A stretch of 64,000 nucleotides of DNA from Leucobacter viscericola (GCF_011299575.1 NZ_CP049863.1:434001-498000), one strand, 5' to 3'; counted from the stretch's first letter, positions 25,129-33,788 are shown. Made by a program: numbers and translations. Notes: generated from the sequence alone by a model not told the origin.

Positions 25129-26721
25129 TTAGAACTGGTTCATCGTGTTGTCTTTGCCACCGGCCTTGAGCGCGGCGTCGCCTGCGAAGTACTCCTTGTG
25201 GTTGTCTCCGATGTCGCTACCGGCCATGTTCTGGTGCTTGACGGTCGCGATCCCCTCGCGGATCTCGCGGCGCTGCACGTCGCGAACGTAGGCGAGCATG
25301 CCCTCGTCACCAAAGTAGCCCTTGGCGAGGTTGTCGGTTGACAGTGCGGCCGTGTGGTAGGTCGGCAGCGTGATGAGGTGGTGGAAGATACCGGCGCGGG
25401 CCGATCCTTCGCTCTGGAAGGTGCGGATCATCTCGTCGGCGATCTGCGCCAGCTCGGTGGTGTCGTAGTCGACGCTCATCAGCTTGTCGCGGTCGTAGGC
25501 CGAGACGTCCTTGCCCTGCTCCACGAGCTTATCGAACGCCTGCTGGCGGAAGTTGAGCGTCCAGTTGAACGACGGACTGTTGTTGTAAACGAGCTTCGCG
25601 TTCGGGATCACCTCGCGGATGCGATCCACCATGCCGGCGATCTGGGCGACGTGCGGCTTCTCGGTTTCGATCCACAGCAGGTCGGCACCATTCTGCAGCG
25701 ACGTGATGCAGTCGAGCACGCAGCGATCCTCACCGGTACCGGGGCGGAACTGGAACAGGTTGCTCGCGAGACGCTTCGGGCGCAGCAGCTTGCCATCGCG
25801 CTTGATCACAACGTCACCGTTGGCGAGTTCTTCTTCTGAGATCTCTTCGACGTCAAGGAAGGAGTTGTACTGATCCCCCAGGTCGCCGGGAGTCTGGCTG
25901 ACGGCGATCTTCTGGGTGAGGCCTGCTCCGAGCGAGTCGGTGCGAGCAACGATGATGCCGTTGTCAACGCCGAGCTCAAGGAACGCGTAGCGCACCGCCG
26001 CGATCTTCGCGAGGAAGTCCTCGTGCGGCACGGTTACCTTGCCATCCTGGTGACCGCACTGCTTCTCGTCCGAAACCTGATTCTCGATCTGGATCGCGCA
26101 CGCACCGGCTTCGATCATCTTCTTTGCGAGCAGGTACGTTGCCTCGGGGTTACCGAAGCCCGCATCGATGTCGGCGATGATCGGCACGACGTGGGTCTCG
26201 AAGTTGTCGATCTGCGACTGCACGAACTCGACAGCGGTCTCGTCGCCCGCAACACGGGCATCATCGAGCTGGGTGAAGAGCAGGTCGAGCTCACGCGCGT
26301 CTGCCTGACGCAGGAAGGTGTAGAGCTCTTCGATGAGCGCTGGCACCGAGGTCTTCTCGTGCATGGACTGATCGGGCAATGGACCGAACTCCGAGCGGAG
26401 AGCCGCGACCATCCAGCCCGAGAGGTAGAGGTAGCGCTTGTTGGTGGTCTTGAGGTGCTTCTTGATCGAGATGAGCTTCTGCTGCCCGATGAAGCCGTGC
26501 CAGACACCGAGAGACTGCGTGTAGACGGAGGAGTCGTTGTCGTACTCTTCCATGTCGCGACGCATGATGTCAGCGGTGTACTGGGCAATCTCGAGTCCGG
26601 TCTTGAAGCGGTTCTGAGTGCGCATTCGGGCGACATGCTCGGGATTGATGCGAGCCCAGCTCGAGCCGTACTCCGCCTTGACTGCTTCAACGGCTTCGAT
26701 GTCATCCTGATATGCGGTCAT
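25129..26721 (-). CDS. aceA: Isocitrate lyase, long form
   Basis: 530 residues. Splits isocitrate to glyoxylate and succinate, the first step of the glyoxylate shunt during growth on acetate or fatty acids. The active-site motif KQCGH is at 220-224. The protein matches the 530-residue type known from Pseudomonas aeruginosa (starting MTAYQDDIEAVEAVKAEYG here) rather than the 430-residue form usual in Corynebacterium. ATG at 26721 with GAGAG upstream was chosen. No malate synthase gene is adjacent. Divergent from the molybdopterin oxidoreductase gene. Confidence 0.93.
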   Translation of the reverse strand: MTAYQDDIEAVEAVKAEYGSSWARINPEHVARMRTQNRFKTGLEIAQYTADIMRRDMEEYDNDSSVYTQSLGVWHGFIGQQKLISIKKHLKTTNKRYLYLSGWMVAALRSEFGPLPDQSMHEKTSVPALIEELYTFLRQADARELDLLFTQLDDARVAGDETAVEFVQSQIDNFETHVVPIIADIDAGFGNPEATYLLAKKMIEAGACAIQIENQVSDEKQCGHQDGKVTVPHEDFLAKIAAVRYAFLELGVDNGIIVARTDSLGAGLTQKIAVSQTPGDLGDQYNSFLDVEEISEEELANGDVVIKRDGKLLRPKRLASNLFQFRPGTGEDRCVLDCITSLQNGADLLWIETEKPHVAQIAGMVDRIREVIPNAKLVYNNSPSFNWTLNFRQQAFDKLVEQGKDVSAYDRDKLMSVDYDTTELAQIADEMIRTFQSEGSARAGIFHHLITLPTYHTAALSTDNLAKGYFGDEGMLAYVRDVQRREIREGIATVKHQNMAGSDIGDNHKEYFAGDAALKAGGKDNTMNQF

Positions 26722-26841
26722 GGTGTCTCTCTTTCGTAGGTGCGATCCGGCCACGTTCGTTGTGACCAATCGTTGGCTACTTCTCACTCTGCACCCGTTT
26801 CAACCGCCAGGCGGGCACTTTCGGGGGTGAAATATCGTTGT

Positions 26842-26860
26842 TTTTCTATTAGTTAGAAAA
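26842..26860. promoter_or_regulatory. Palindrome in the aceA/oxidoreductase divergent region
   Basis: TTTTCTA at 26842-26848 and TAGAAAA at 26854-26860 form a 7-bp-arm palindrome with a five-base spacer, in an AT-rich patch between the divergent genes. Candidate site for a regulator of aceA or of the oxidoreductase. The oxidoreductase itself has TAGAGT (TANNNT type) six bases before its ATG, fitting a leaderless transcript. Confidence 0.35.
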
Positions 26861-26916
26861 TAATCCTGCACCCGAACTCCGGGCAGACGTTGCACTTCAA
26901 CAACTAGAGTGGAGCA

Positions 26917-28476
26917 ATGCGAGAAAGACTCTGGGCTGCGATTCTCGGGATTACCGCGGCTGCCGCAGTACTCGCCACCGCTGAACTCATCGCCATATTT
27001 GTGGGACCCCAGTCATCTCCCCTGTTCGCGATGGGGTCCCTTGCGATTGATCTGGCCCCACTGTGGCTCAAAGAGGCGATGATCGCACTTTTCAACACGG
27101 GCGACAAAGTCGCGCTCTTTGTGATGCTCGGGATCGCACTGCTTGTCGTCGCCGCGGTTGCAGGCATCCTCGAGATGAAACGGCGCTACGCAGGCGTTCT
27201 GGTTCTTGTGGTGGTGACGGCACTTTCGATCATTGCAGTCACGACCCGCGCGGAGGCTTCGGCAGTGTGGGCGCTACCAACCCTGCTTGGTATGGGAGCC
27301 GGGATCCTCGTGATGCTTCGCGGCCGGCGCCTGCTGGCAGCGTGGATCGAGGCTGCCGGATCCCGAACCGAAGTGCCTGCAGCCAGCAACTCCACAACCG
27401 CCGAATCACTCTCTCGCCGCAGCTTCGTCACATTCGCGGCCCTCACGTCTGCGGCGGCGGTGGTCGTCGGAGTTGGCGCACGCCTCATGAACGCGAGCTC
27501 GGCGGCCGTAACGGCGGCCCGATCAGCGATCAGGCTGCCGAAGCCGGCGGTACCCGCGCCGCCCGTGCCCGCTGGAGCCGAACTCGATGTGCAGGGCATC
27601 ACTCCCCTGATCACACCCAATGACGAGTTTTATCGCATCGACGTCGCACTCCAGGTGCCGCGCATTGAGTCGGCCGATTGGGAGCTCAAGATCACGGGTC
27701 TCGTCGATCACCCCTTCTCAATCACCTACGACGAGTTGCTTGCGTTACCCCTCGAAGAGCACGTGACCACCATCGCGTGCGTCTCAAACGAGGTGGGTGG
27801 CAATCTCATCGGCAACGCGACCTGGTTGGGGTATCCGATTCGGGATCTGCTCGCCAAGGCCGGTCCAGCTGCAGACGCAGACATGGTGCTGTCTTCGGGG
27901 CCCGATGGTTTTACCGCTGGCACGCCGATTGAAACACTGACCGATCCAAAGCGAGCCGCGATCCTCGCCGTTGGCATGAACGGGGAGCCGATGCCGCCGG
28001 AGCACGGGTTTCCGGCCCGAATGATCGTGCCGGGTCTGTTTGGTTACGTGTCGGCGACAAAGTGGATCACCACAATAGAGGTCACAAGATTCGCTGACGC
28101 AGAGGGTTATTGGACGCCGCGCGGCTGGTCTGCGCTTGGTCCGGTGAAGACCGCCTCACGAATCGACACACCCCGTGCTTCTCAGCGCGTAGGAGCTGGC
28201 ACCGTGCCAATCGCGGGTGTCGCCTGGGCTCAGCACACCGGCATCAAGCGCGTTGAGGTGCAGATCGATGACGGCGAGTGGCAGGAGGCGACCCTCGCAA
28301 CTCCCATCTCTGATGACACCTGGGTGCAGTGGAGTCTCCCCTGGACGGCGGAACCAGGATCACACACCGCCCGAGTGCGGGCCACCGACAAGTCAGGTAA
28401 GACTCAGACGAAGACTGAGGCTCCCCCTGCACCCGACGGCGCGACGGGCTGGCACACTGTTTCGTTTACGGTCTAA
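26917..28476 (+). CDS. Membrane-anchored sulfite-oxidase-type molybdopterin oxidoreductase
   Basis: 519 residues. About four N-terminal membrane segments (near 5-27, 66-84, 92-110, 118-136), then a Tat-like SRRSF (166-170) followed by a further hydrophobic stretch, then the molybdopterin-binding domain with the molybdenum-ligand Cys288 in TIACVSNEVGG, and a C-terminal Mo-co dimerisation domain (about 400-519). The catalytic part should face outside. Substrate unknown: the family covers sulfite oxidase, nitrate reductase and YedY-like reductases. The downstream DivIVA-like gene follows after 12 bases and may be cotranscribed. Confidence 0.88.
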   Translation: MRERLWAAILGITAAAAVLATAELIAIFVGPQSSPLFAMGSLAIDLAPLWLKEAMIALFNTGDKVALFVMLGIALLVVAAVAGILEMKRRYAGVLVLVVVTALSIIAVTTRAEASAVWALPTLLGMGAGILVMLRGRRLLAAWIEAAGSRTEVPAASNSTTAESLSRRSFVTFAALTSAAAVVVGVGARLMNASSAAVTAARSAIRLPKPAVPAPPVPAGAELDVQGITPLITPNDEFYRIDVALQVPRIESADWELKITGLVDHPFSITYDELLALPLEEHVTTIACVSNEVGGNLIGNATWLGYPIRDLLAKAGPAADADMVLSSGPDGFTAGTPIETLTDPKRAAILAVGMNGEPMPPEHGFPARMIVPGLFGYVSATKWITTIEVTRFADAEGYWTPRGWSALGPVKTASRIDTPRASQRVGAGTVPIAGVAWAQHTGIKRVEVQIDDGEWQEATLATPISDDTWVQWSLPWTAEPGSHTARVRATDKSGKTQTKTEAPPAPDGATGWHTVSFTV

Positions 28477-28488
28477 CAAAAGGACAAC

Positions 28489-28791
28489 ATGAGCAACCCC
28501 ACTCAAGAGCGAACTGACCTCGCAAATAAAGTGATCAATTCACGCTTCGCGACCACAAAGTTCAAGGCAGGATACGACCTGAATGACGTCGACGATTTTC
28601 TCGACACGGTAGCTAGGCAATTGCGTGACGAACCTCGCGCTGAGGTCATCGCAAAAACCATCAAAAACGCGGCATTTCGGCAGACCAAGTGGCGTGACGG
28701 CTACAACTCCGAGCAAGTCGACCGGTTTCTCGATGAGCTAGTTAAAACCCTGCGCACGTGGCAAGATCCTGACCTCAATTTGCTGGCTTGA
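28489..28791 (+). CDS. Small protein with two DivIVA-like repeats
   Basis: 100 residues. Two copies of the DivIVA-domain membrane-targeting motif follow one another: KFKAGYDLNDVDDFLD and KWRDGYNSEQVDRFLDEL. The coiled coil of true DivIVA/Wag31 is missing, so it is not the polar-growth scaffold itself. Proteins with such short repeats are common in Actinobacteria and of unknown role. ATG with AAAGGA upstream; probably cotranscribed with the oxidoreductase. Confidence 0.8.
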   Translation: MSNPTQERTDLANKVINSRFATTKFKAGYDLNDVDDFLDTVARQLRDEPRAEVIAKTIKNAAFRQTKWRDGYNSEQVDRFLDELVKTLRTWQDPDLNLLA

Positions 28792-28914
28792 ACCAATGAA
28801 TCTGCAGTCGAGCCGTTCCAACCTCCCCCTACGGAGAGTTGAGGAGCATGCTCTCGCCCCCACTCCGAGGGATGAATGGCCCGCGACAATTCCGGCGGTT
28901 CGAGAGATCCTCTA

Positions 28915-29079
28915 ATGTCGACTCACTCGCCGATCCTCGCGTCTCTCCCCGAGGCCACAATCTTCGAGCTCAGCGACTCGGGCCTTCAGCGCAGAAACTA
29001 CGAAGACCTAGAATTGGTCCAGAACTGGAAGCTATTTCTCGATGCACCCGAGCGGTTCCTTCGGCATCTCGGGTCGTGA
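28915..29079 (+). CDS. Possible small hypothetical protein
   Basis: A 54-codon frame starting MSTHSPILASLPEATIFEL, with GAGAG eight bases upstream of the ATG and mostly G/C at third codon positions, as in real genes here. No family is recognised. It ends 16 bases before the arr gene start. It could be noise; a longer start at 28876 exists in frame. Confidence 0.4.
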   Translation: MSTHSPILASLPEATIFELSDSGLQRRNYEDLELVQNWKLFLDAPERFLRHLGS

Positions 29080-29095
29080 GGGGCAGGTGAAACCG

Positions 29096-29518
29096 ATGAC
29101 TAAGGCTCTCGATGAAGGTCCGTTCTTTCACGGCACTACTGCTGATTTGAAAGCGGGAGACGTTCTCACCTCCGGGCACCGCTCGAACTATCGCCCAGAG
29201 GTCGTGATGAACCACGTCTATTTCACCGCGCTGGTCGACGGTGCAGGCCTCGCGGCAGAGCTCGCCGCGGAACTTTCTGGCGGCGGCGCGACCCCGCACG
29301 TCTACGAGGTCGCGCCGACGGGAGGGTTTGAGAACGATCCGAACGTGACCGACAAGAAGTTTCCCGGCAACCCGACCCGCTCCTACCGCAGCGCTGCTCC
29401 GCTTCGCATCGTTCGCGAGATCACGGATTGGACCCGTCTTTCCCCTGAGGCTCTGCAGTTGTGGCGGGATCGCCTCATTTCGATTCCCCCGCACGAGCGG
29501 GGCGAGATCCTGAACTAA
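29096..29518 (+). CDS. arr: Rifampin ADP-ribosyltransferase
   Basis: 140 residues, full length for Arr. The NAD-binding histidine lies in FFHGTTADL, the tyrosine in NHVYFTALVDGA and the conserved aspartate region is FENDPNVTDKKFPGNPT. Arr inactivates rifamycins by ADP-ribosylating a hydroxyl of the ansa chain. ATG at 29096, with GGGGCAGG upstream, was chosen over an in-frame ATG at 29042. Arr genes are common in environmental Actinobacteria, and no mobile element is adjacent. Confidence 0.92.
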   Translation: MTKALDEGPFFHGTTADLKAGDVLTSGHRSNYRPEVVMNHVYFTALVDGAGLAAELAAELSGGGATPHVYEVAPTGGFENDPNVTDKKFPGNPTRSYRSAAPLRIVREITDWTRLSPEALQLWRDRLISIPPHERGEILN

Positions 29519-29549
29519 TCAATGCCGTCCGAGAAGCTAAACTTGCGGC

Positions 29550-29849
29550 GTGTACGTTATCGTGATCGATTATCTCGCAGAGCTTGCCCAAATTGACGAG
29601 GCTCTCGACTCCCATGTGTCGTGGCTCGAGGAACAGTACAACGCTGGATTATTCCTTGCCTCTGGGCGCCAAGAACCTCGCACTGGTGGGCTCATCTTTG
29701 CAACGGGATCTAGGTCGGATATCGAAGCTGCGATCTCAAATGATCCGTTTGCAACGCTTGGGCTTGCTCGCCACACGATGATCGAGTTTCACCCGTCTAA
29801 ATTCGGAGGCGCGCTGGCCTCAGACGAGGTTCGTCAGGCCTTGGCCTAG
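29550..29849 (+). CDS. YciI family protein
   Basis: 99 residues with the YciI fold pattern: a VIVIDY strand, a conserved His in DSHVSWLEEQYNAGLFLASG, and FATLGLARHTMIEFHPSKF. The family is a dimeric ferredoxin-like fold of mostly unknown activity. GTG start at 29550. Its last 30 bases overlap the converging ATPase gene. Confidence 0.85.
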   Translation: MYVIVIDYLAELAQIDEALDSHVSWLEEQYNAGLFLASGRQEPRTGGLIFATGSRSDIEAAISNDPFATLGLARHTMIEFHPSKFGGALASDEVRQALA

Positions 29850-30383
29850 ATCTCGGATCGCGCCTTCGAGCCGAGCAAGTCGCTGAGCTCGGTTTCCGGT
29901 TACCTCCACCACAGGCCGTCTCTCGGCAAGATCGAGCTCGTCGACCAGTTCGAGCAGAGACTCATTCATGGCGTCTCGAAGTTCAAGGACTTCATCTGCC
30001 CCGATGTCGATCGAGTCGGTGCCGCTCAGGGGAAGCAGGATCAGAAGATCAACATTCGTCATGGCCTGAGTCGTGAGTTCGTAGCCACGCTCAAAGAGTC
30101 CCGCCGACGCCCCCGACCTACCAAGTACATCGAGTGCGTGAAGATACGCGAGGAAATCTAACGGGCATCTCTCCGCAATTACGGGTTTGGTCATCGGTTC
30201 GGACAGGCGATCCGCCGCGATTTGTAGCTGCTGAAAGAACACGGAGGCTCCAGGATTTTGCTCTGCTCCGTCGAGGTACTCAAAGGGATCGGGCAGCATC
30301 GCCCAGCCTCGATGCGACATGGTGAAATCGCTCAACAGAGTGCTCTTTCCACTTCCGTGAGTGCCGGAGATTGCTACGTGCAA
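29820..30383 (-). CDS. P-loop ATPase / kinase-like protein
   Basis: 187 residues with Walker A GTHGSGKST right at the N-terminus and a layout like small nucleoside- or metabolite-kinase P-loop proteins (AERCPLDFLAYLHALD resembles the substrate lid region). The substrate is unknown. TTG at 30383 is preferred because AGGGAGG lies five bases upstream and the product then starts MHVAISGTHG; GTG at 30410 or ATG at 30401 would add a short tail. The 3' end overlaps the YciI gene by 30 bases, tail to tail. Confidence 0.75.
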   Translation of the reverse strand: MHVAISGTHGSGKSTLLSDFTMSHRGWAMLPDPFEYLDGAEQNPGASVFFQQLQIAADRLSEPMTKPVIAERCPLDFLAYLHALDVLGRSGASAGLFERGYELTTQAMTNVDLLILLPLSGTDSIDIGADEVLELRDAMNESLLELVDELDLAERRPVVEVTGNRAQRLARLEGAIRDLGQGLTNLV

Positions 30384-30540
30384 CACGCCCTCCCTGCCCA
30401 TGATTATCACTCATGTTACCCGTCCGACTGAACACGTGATGCATAAGCAAGTTCAGCGAAGACGAAGCGGCGACCTCTATATTGAAATGTCAGACGCGGA
30501 TCTGGAAAGCCCTGACAAGCGAGCGTAGAGTGTGGTTTAG

Positions 30541-31254
30541 ATGATTCAAGAACCTTATTCTCACAGTTCTCCCGGCGGGCGAACTGCACATGAGAATGAT
30601 GAGGTTTCGGCAAATAGCCTCGTACGGCAAAAGAGACAGCGAAAATCTAACAAACAGCGCTGTCAAGAGCAAAGTCGCACCTGCCGTGTCGACCGTTGGG
30701 AGGCCTTCAAGATACTTATCGCACTCCCTCTGGTCGCAGTTGTCTTCACCGTCGTCGGACTACTGATGATGGCTGAGGCAGTCACAGTTCGAGATGGTGG
30801 TGCATTTGGATTCGCGCTCATGGCGCTAGGATTGGGCGTCGGCTTACTCGGCCTCAACGTCGTTCACTACCTCGAGTACCTTGAAGAGCGCGCCGCTCGT
30901 CGATCAGCTCCGACCAATGCGCACGAGAGCAGACGAAAAATCGTAGACGCTGCCCAGCAGGACTTATCCCAAGAGAAACCAATTACTGAACTACGAAGGC
31001 GGCGGAGCACCACCACTCGCAATTCGGAGGCCTCGTCCCGGCACTATTTCCTGATCATTCCGTCGATCGTCACTGCGACGTGTTGGGCGATTGGGGTCGG
31101 TTTTATGCTGTTTGGTTACGGCCCAGGCTATTTAGTAGGCGGCGTCAGCAAATCAGTTCCAGTATGGGTGCTCGCTTTGCTGGTTTGGGGAGGCCTTGGA
31201 ACGCTTGGAATCACCATGCTCGTGCGTCACATTATGCACCGCCGTGAAGAGTGA
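30541..31254 (+). CDS. Hypothetical membrane protein
   Basis: 237 residues, not recognised. A basic, Ser-rich N-terminus (about 1-50), two membrane segments (about 55-105), a charged cytoplasmic stretch rich in Arg, then two more membrane segments (about 168-232). The composition is AT-richer than the core genes. No clear ribosome binding site, so the start is uncertain. It sits in the 30.4-34 kb accessory patch with the XRE gene and a transposase remnant. Confidence 0.6.
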   Translation: MIQEPYSHSSPGGRTAHENDEVSANSLVRQKRQRKSNKQRCQEQSRTCRVDRWEAFKILIALPLVAVVFTVVGLLMMAEAVTVRDGGAFGFALMALGLGVGLLGLNVVHYLEYLEERAARRSAPTNAHESRRKIVDAAQQDLSQEKPITELRRRRSTTTRNSEASSRHYFLIIPSIVTATCWAIGVGFMLFGYGPGYLVGGVSKSVPVWVLALLVWGGLGTLGITMLVRHIMHRREE

Positions 31255-31454
31255 TTCAGTCGTGAAAACTGTGCGAACAACATCGCATATAGCGTTGGTG
31301 GTCTCAACCCACCATCGCACCACCCTGGCCCGATATTGGTCTATTTAAGATGGCAAGGCATATTCGTGTGTGGATGAGCTTTTGGATGGTGGCGACGTAT
31401 TCGAGTAAAGTTCACGCACCCCTCAATTATGCACACCAGGGCCGTGGGCCTAGC

Positions 31455-31520
31455 TGTCGTGTAGGTGTCGGGTGGTTGTCGTGTACTTGTCAGGTTGCTG
31501 TCGTAGCGGAGTCGTGAGGC
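31455..31520. repeat. Three tandem 22-bp units upstream of the XRE gene
   Basis: Units begin at 31455, 31477 and 31499, each starting TGTCGT. Units 1 and 2 share TGTCGTGTA and match at 17 of 22 positions; unit 3 matches unit 1 at 15 of 22. They end 19 bases before the XRE start codon, so they cover the promoter and are a likely operator. The rest of the 31255-31539 gap shows only the AT-rich sequence just before the ATG. Confidence 0.7.
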
Positions 31521-31539
31521 TGCGTGGCTTAATTGAATT

Positions 31540-32016
31540 ATGAATACACGAATTAGTGAGCTTAGACAGAATCTCGGCTGGAGTCAGGAGCGCCTCGCTT
31601 CTGAGAGCGGAGTTGCGACACGCACCATCCAGCGCCTTGAAGCCGGGAATGACGTGAGTCTCGAAACTCTTTCGCTCATCGCGGACGCACTAGATGTGAG
31701 TGTCGAGGAGCTATTCACTGACGTTGCGGCGGAAGGGGCAGTAAAAGCGGCATCGGATTTTGAGAACAGGAAACGAGAACAAGTAGCAGGCCGTGCCCGT
31801 GAGATCCATGGATGGCGTTTGCTGTACATCGGAATCGGAGTGATCGTGACAATTCTGATTTCAGCCCTCGTCACACTCGGGAGTCTCCCCTCGACGCTTT
31901 TCATCATCGCTGGTGCATACTGGGCAGGTGGGGCACTTATCTTGCGCTTCCTTGTCAGCAGCGTTCTGTCGGCCCGTCTCGACCGCCGGTACCCGCTGAC
32001 AGTCCCCCATCGCTAG
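31540..32016 (+). CDS. XRE-family helix-turn-helix protein with two membrane segments
   Basis: 158 residues. An XRE helix-turn-helix occupies 1-65 (LRQNLGWSQERLASESGV, TIQRLEAG, LSLIADALDVSVEELF), followed by a linker and two membrane segments (about 95-145). This architecture suggests a membrane-tethered transcription factor. Tandem 22-bp units directly upstream may be its own operator. The neighbours on both sides are small membrane proteins, possible regulatory targets. Confidence 0.82.
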   Translation: MNTRISELRQNLGWSQERLASESGVATRTIQRLEAGNDVSLETLSLIADALDVSVEELFTDVAAEGAVKAASDFENRKREQVAGRAREIHGWRLLYIGIGVIVTILISALVTLGSLPSTLFIIAGAYWAGGALILRFLVSSVLSARLDRRYPLTVPHR

Positions 32017-32363
32017 AGCCGTTGACCGGCCTGAGGCCAGAAACCATCTCGAATTTCACGGCTGCGGCAAACGCCGTCACGCCGACTCGGACAGTATGAA
32101 GCACGAGGGTAGGCTCCTAATTTCCGCCAGCTTTATGGCAGTACACGACATGGAAACTCAATTCTCTTCGTGATGAATTAAGGTTCTCTATCTGGGCTGT
32201 AGCCCATCGAACGGTTAGTTGCACGAGAAGCTTGCCTGCGCAGAATCTCTCAATTGCAGAGCGGAGCAGGTAGAACCGCAACTAGCTGGAGACGTAAATT
32301 ATCGTGACGCTTTCAGATGAGAATCGTTGAGGAGTGCGCTGTCCCCTCACAGAAAAGGAATCA
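32017..32363. other. Intergenic stretch with nested inverted repeats
   Basis: No convincing gene is seen in 347 bases. A 14-bp palindrome TGGGCTGTAGCCCA lies at 32193-32206. Further on, TAGTTGC (32216-32222) pairs with GCAACTA (32278-32284) and CCTGC (32235-32239) with GCAGG (32266-32270), around CAATTG at 32251. It may be a terminator of the XRE gene, a structured RNA or a scar of a lost element. AAAAGGA before 32364 is the ribosome binding site of the next gene. Confidence 0.4.
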
Positions 32364-32849
32364 ATGTCAAACTCGCTATACAATACTCCGACCGCCAAGA
32401 AAAGGGCCTCCCGTAGCAAGCGAACCCTAACCATCACCCCGGCAATGCGGGTTCACCCCAAAACCAGCCGGGCCCACGCCTGGATCAGATGGATCCTCGC
32501 GTTCGAACTCCTCCTCGGCCTGGCCGGACTCGGTATCGCCATGGTGGTTGCCACTTCCGGGACACCGCAGCCCACCGCGGTTTGGGTGCGCACCGCGATC
32601 GGCTTGTTCTTGACTGCCCTCACTCTCTACTACGCATGGAAGGCATCACAGGGATCAATCTGGGCCTACCGTAGACTCCGCGCCCTCACCATCGGGCTAC
32701 CAATCATCACGATGCTGATCGCGATGATCCCCGGCTTTTACCCAACATGGATGATCATCGAACAGATCCTGTTCAGCATCGGCATGATCACCGCAGCGGC
32801 AATTCTCCTAAACACACACATGCGCGAGACATACCGACCAACCCAATGA
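32364..32849 (+). CDS. Hypothetical membrane protein
   Basis: 161 residues with a basic N-terminus (KKRASRSKRTLT) and about four membrane segments (near 40-60, 75-92, 105-122, 128-148). The first helix contains LAFELLLGLAGLGIAMVV. No family is recognised with confidence. ATG at 32364 with AAAAGGAATCA upstream was chosen over a start at 32334. Its neighbour downstream is a decayed IS30 transposase. Confidence 0.6.
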   Translation: MSNSLYNTPTAKKRASRSKRTLTITPAMRVHPKTSRAHAWIRWILAFELLLGLAGLGIAMVVATSGTPQPTAVWVRTAIGLFLTALTLYYAWKASQGSIWAYRRLRALTIGLPIITMLIAMIPGFYPTWMIIEQILFSIGMITAAAILLNTHMRETYRPTQ

Positions 32850-32898
32850 GGCCACGGGGACCCATAACGAAGTCCTCAAACAATCTGTCAGACAGGCT

Positions 32899-33788
32899 CT
32901 AGAGGTAGTCGCTCAACGACTTCGCTACCCGGTTGAGGGATACGCCACCTCGGCCTTGCTGAACCAGGACGAGCGCTTGCCAACCTGCGAACTCGCGGCC
33001 TAGTTTTCTCCACGACCGGTCTGAATTCACAAAACCGTTAGATTCATTGATCGGCCTAGTGTTGATGCGTTCCGCGATACGATCCAGCTCAGCCTGGGTG
33101 AGAAGGGAATGGTCTGTCTTCTTGGGGAGGTACTGACGGATGAGCCGATTCGTGTTCTCGTTGCTGCCGCGCTGCCAGGGAGAACCTGGAGCAGAGAAGT
33201 AGACCTCGCTCCCGAGAGCTTTCGCAATCTGCCCATGCTCCGACGTTTCCCTATTAGTGAAGGTAGCGCCAGCCTTTTTGGCCTGTAGAGGGATCGATAG
33301 ATCGCTTCATGCGAGAGCTACCATTCTGGCTCGTCGGGGAACGCAGATTTCAGCCAGACCGCCACCTGCTGCGGCGACCAATCCTCAGCGAGCTTGAGAC
33401 ATACCAATTCTCTGAGTCCTTCATGAAGGTCAAGCTTTGTCACACGCGGCCGTTTCGCTTGTTCCCAAGCCTGAATGTCAGCGATGTTGGCACAGTAGGA
33501 GGATCTGCCGCCCTTCCGACGGATCTCACGGGAGATGGTTGATGCGGGACGCCCTAAGCGTGTACTGATAGTTCTGGCGAAGACCCCTGCGGTGATATCG
33601 CGTGAGATCCCTTCACGTTCCTGGAAGGACAAACGATACGGGGATCGCTTTCTGGGTCTGGGGCGGATACCGCCGGAGAGTGCAATGTGGTTCCGCACGG
33701 TAGTGGGTGAGCAGCGCAGTGCACGGGCGATCATTCGGGACGGGTTGCCCGCTCGCCATCTGTCCCACACTAGTTGGCGGTATGGGCG
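32899..33788 (-). pseudogene. IS30-family transposase, broken
   Basis: Read on the minus strand. The N-terminal part (33788-33318) shows the IS30 helix-turn-helix region (IARALRCSPTTVRNH, then RPASTISREIRRKG and DWSPQQVAVWLK), ending at a TAG; the same frame continues with LSHEAIYRSLY. A central part, including most of the catalytic core, is missing; the remaining 3' part (about 33290-32899) is in another frame and reads TFTNRETSEHGQIA and SPWQRGSNENTNRLIRQYLP. An in-frame stop plus a deletion with frameshift make it inactive. No clear terminal repeats were found. Confidence 0.88.
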
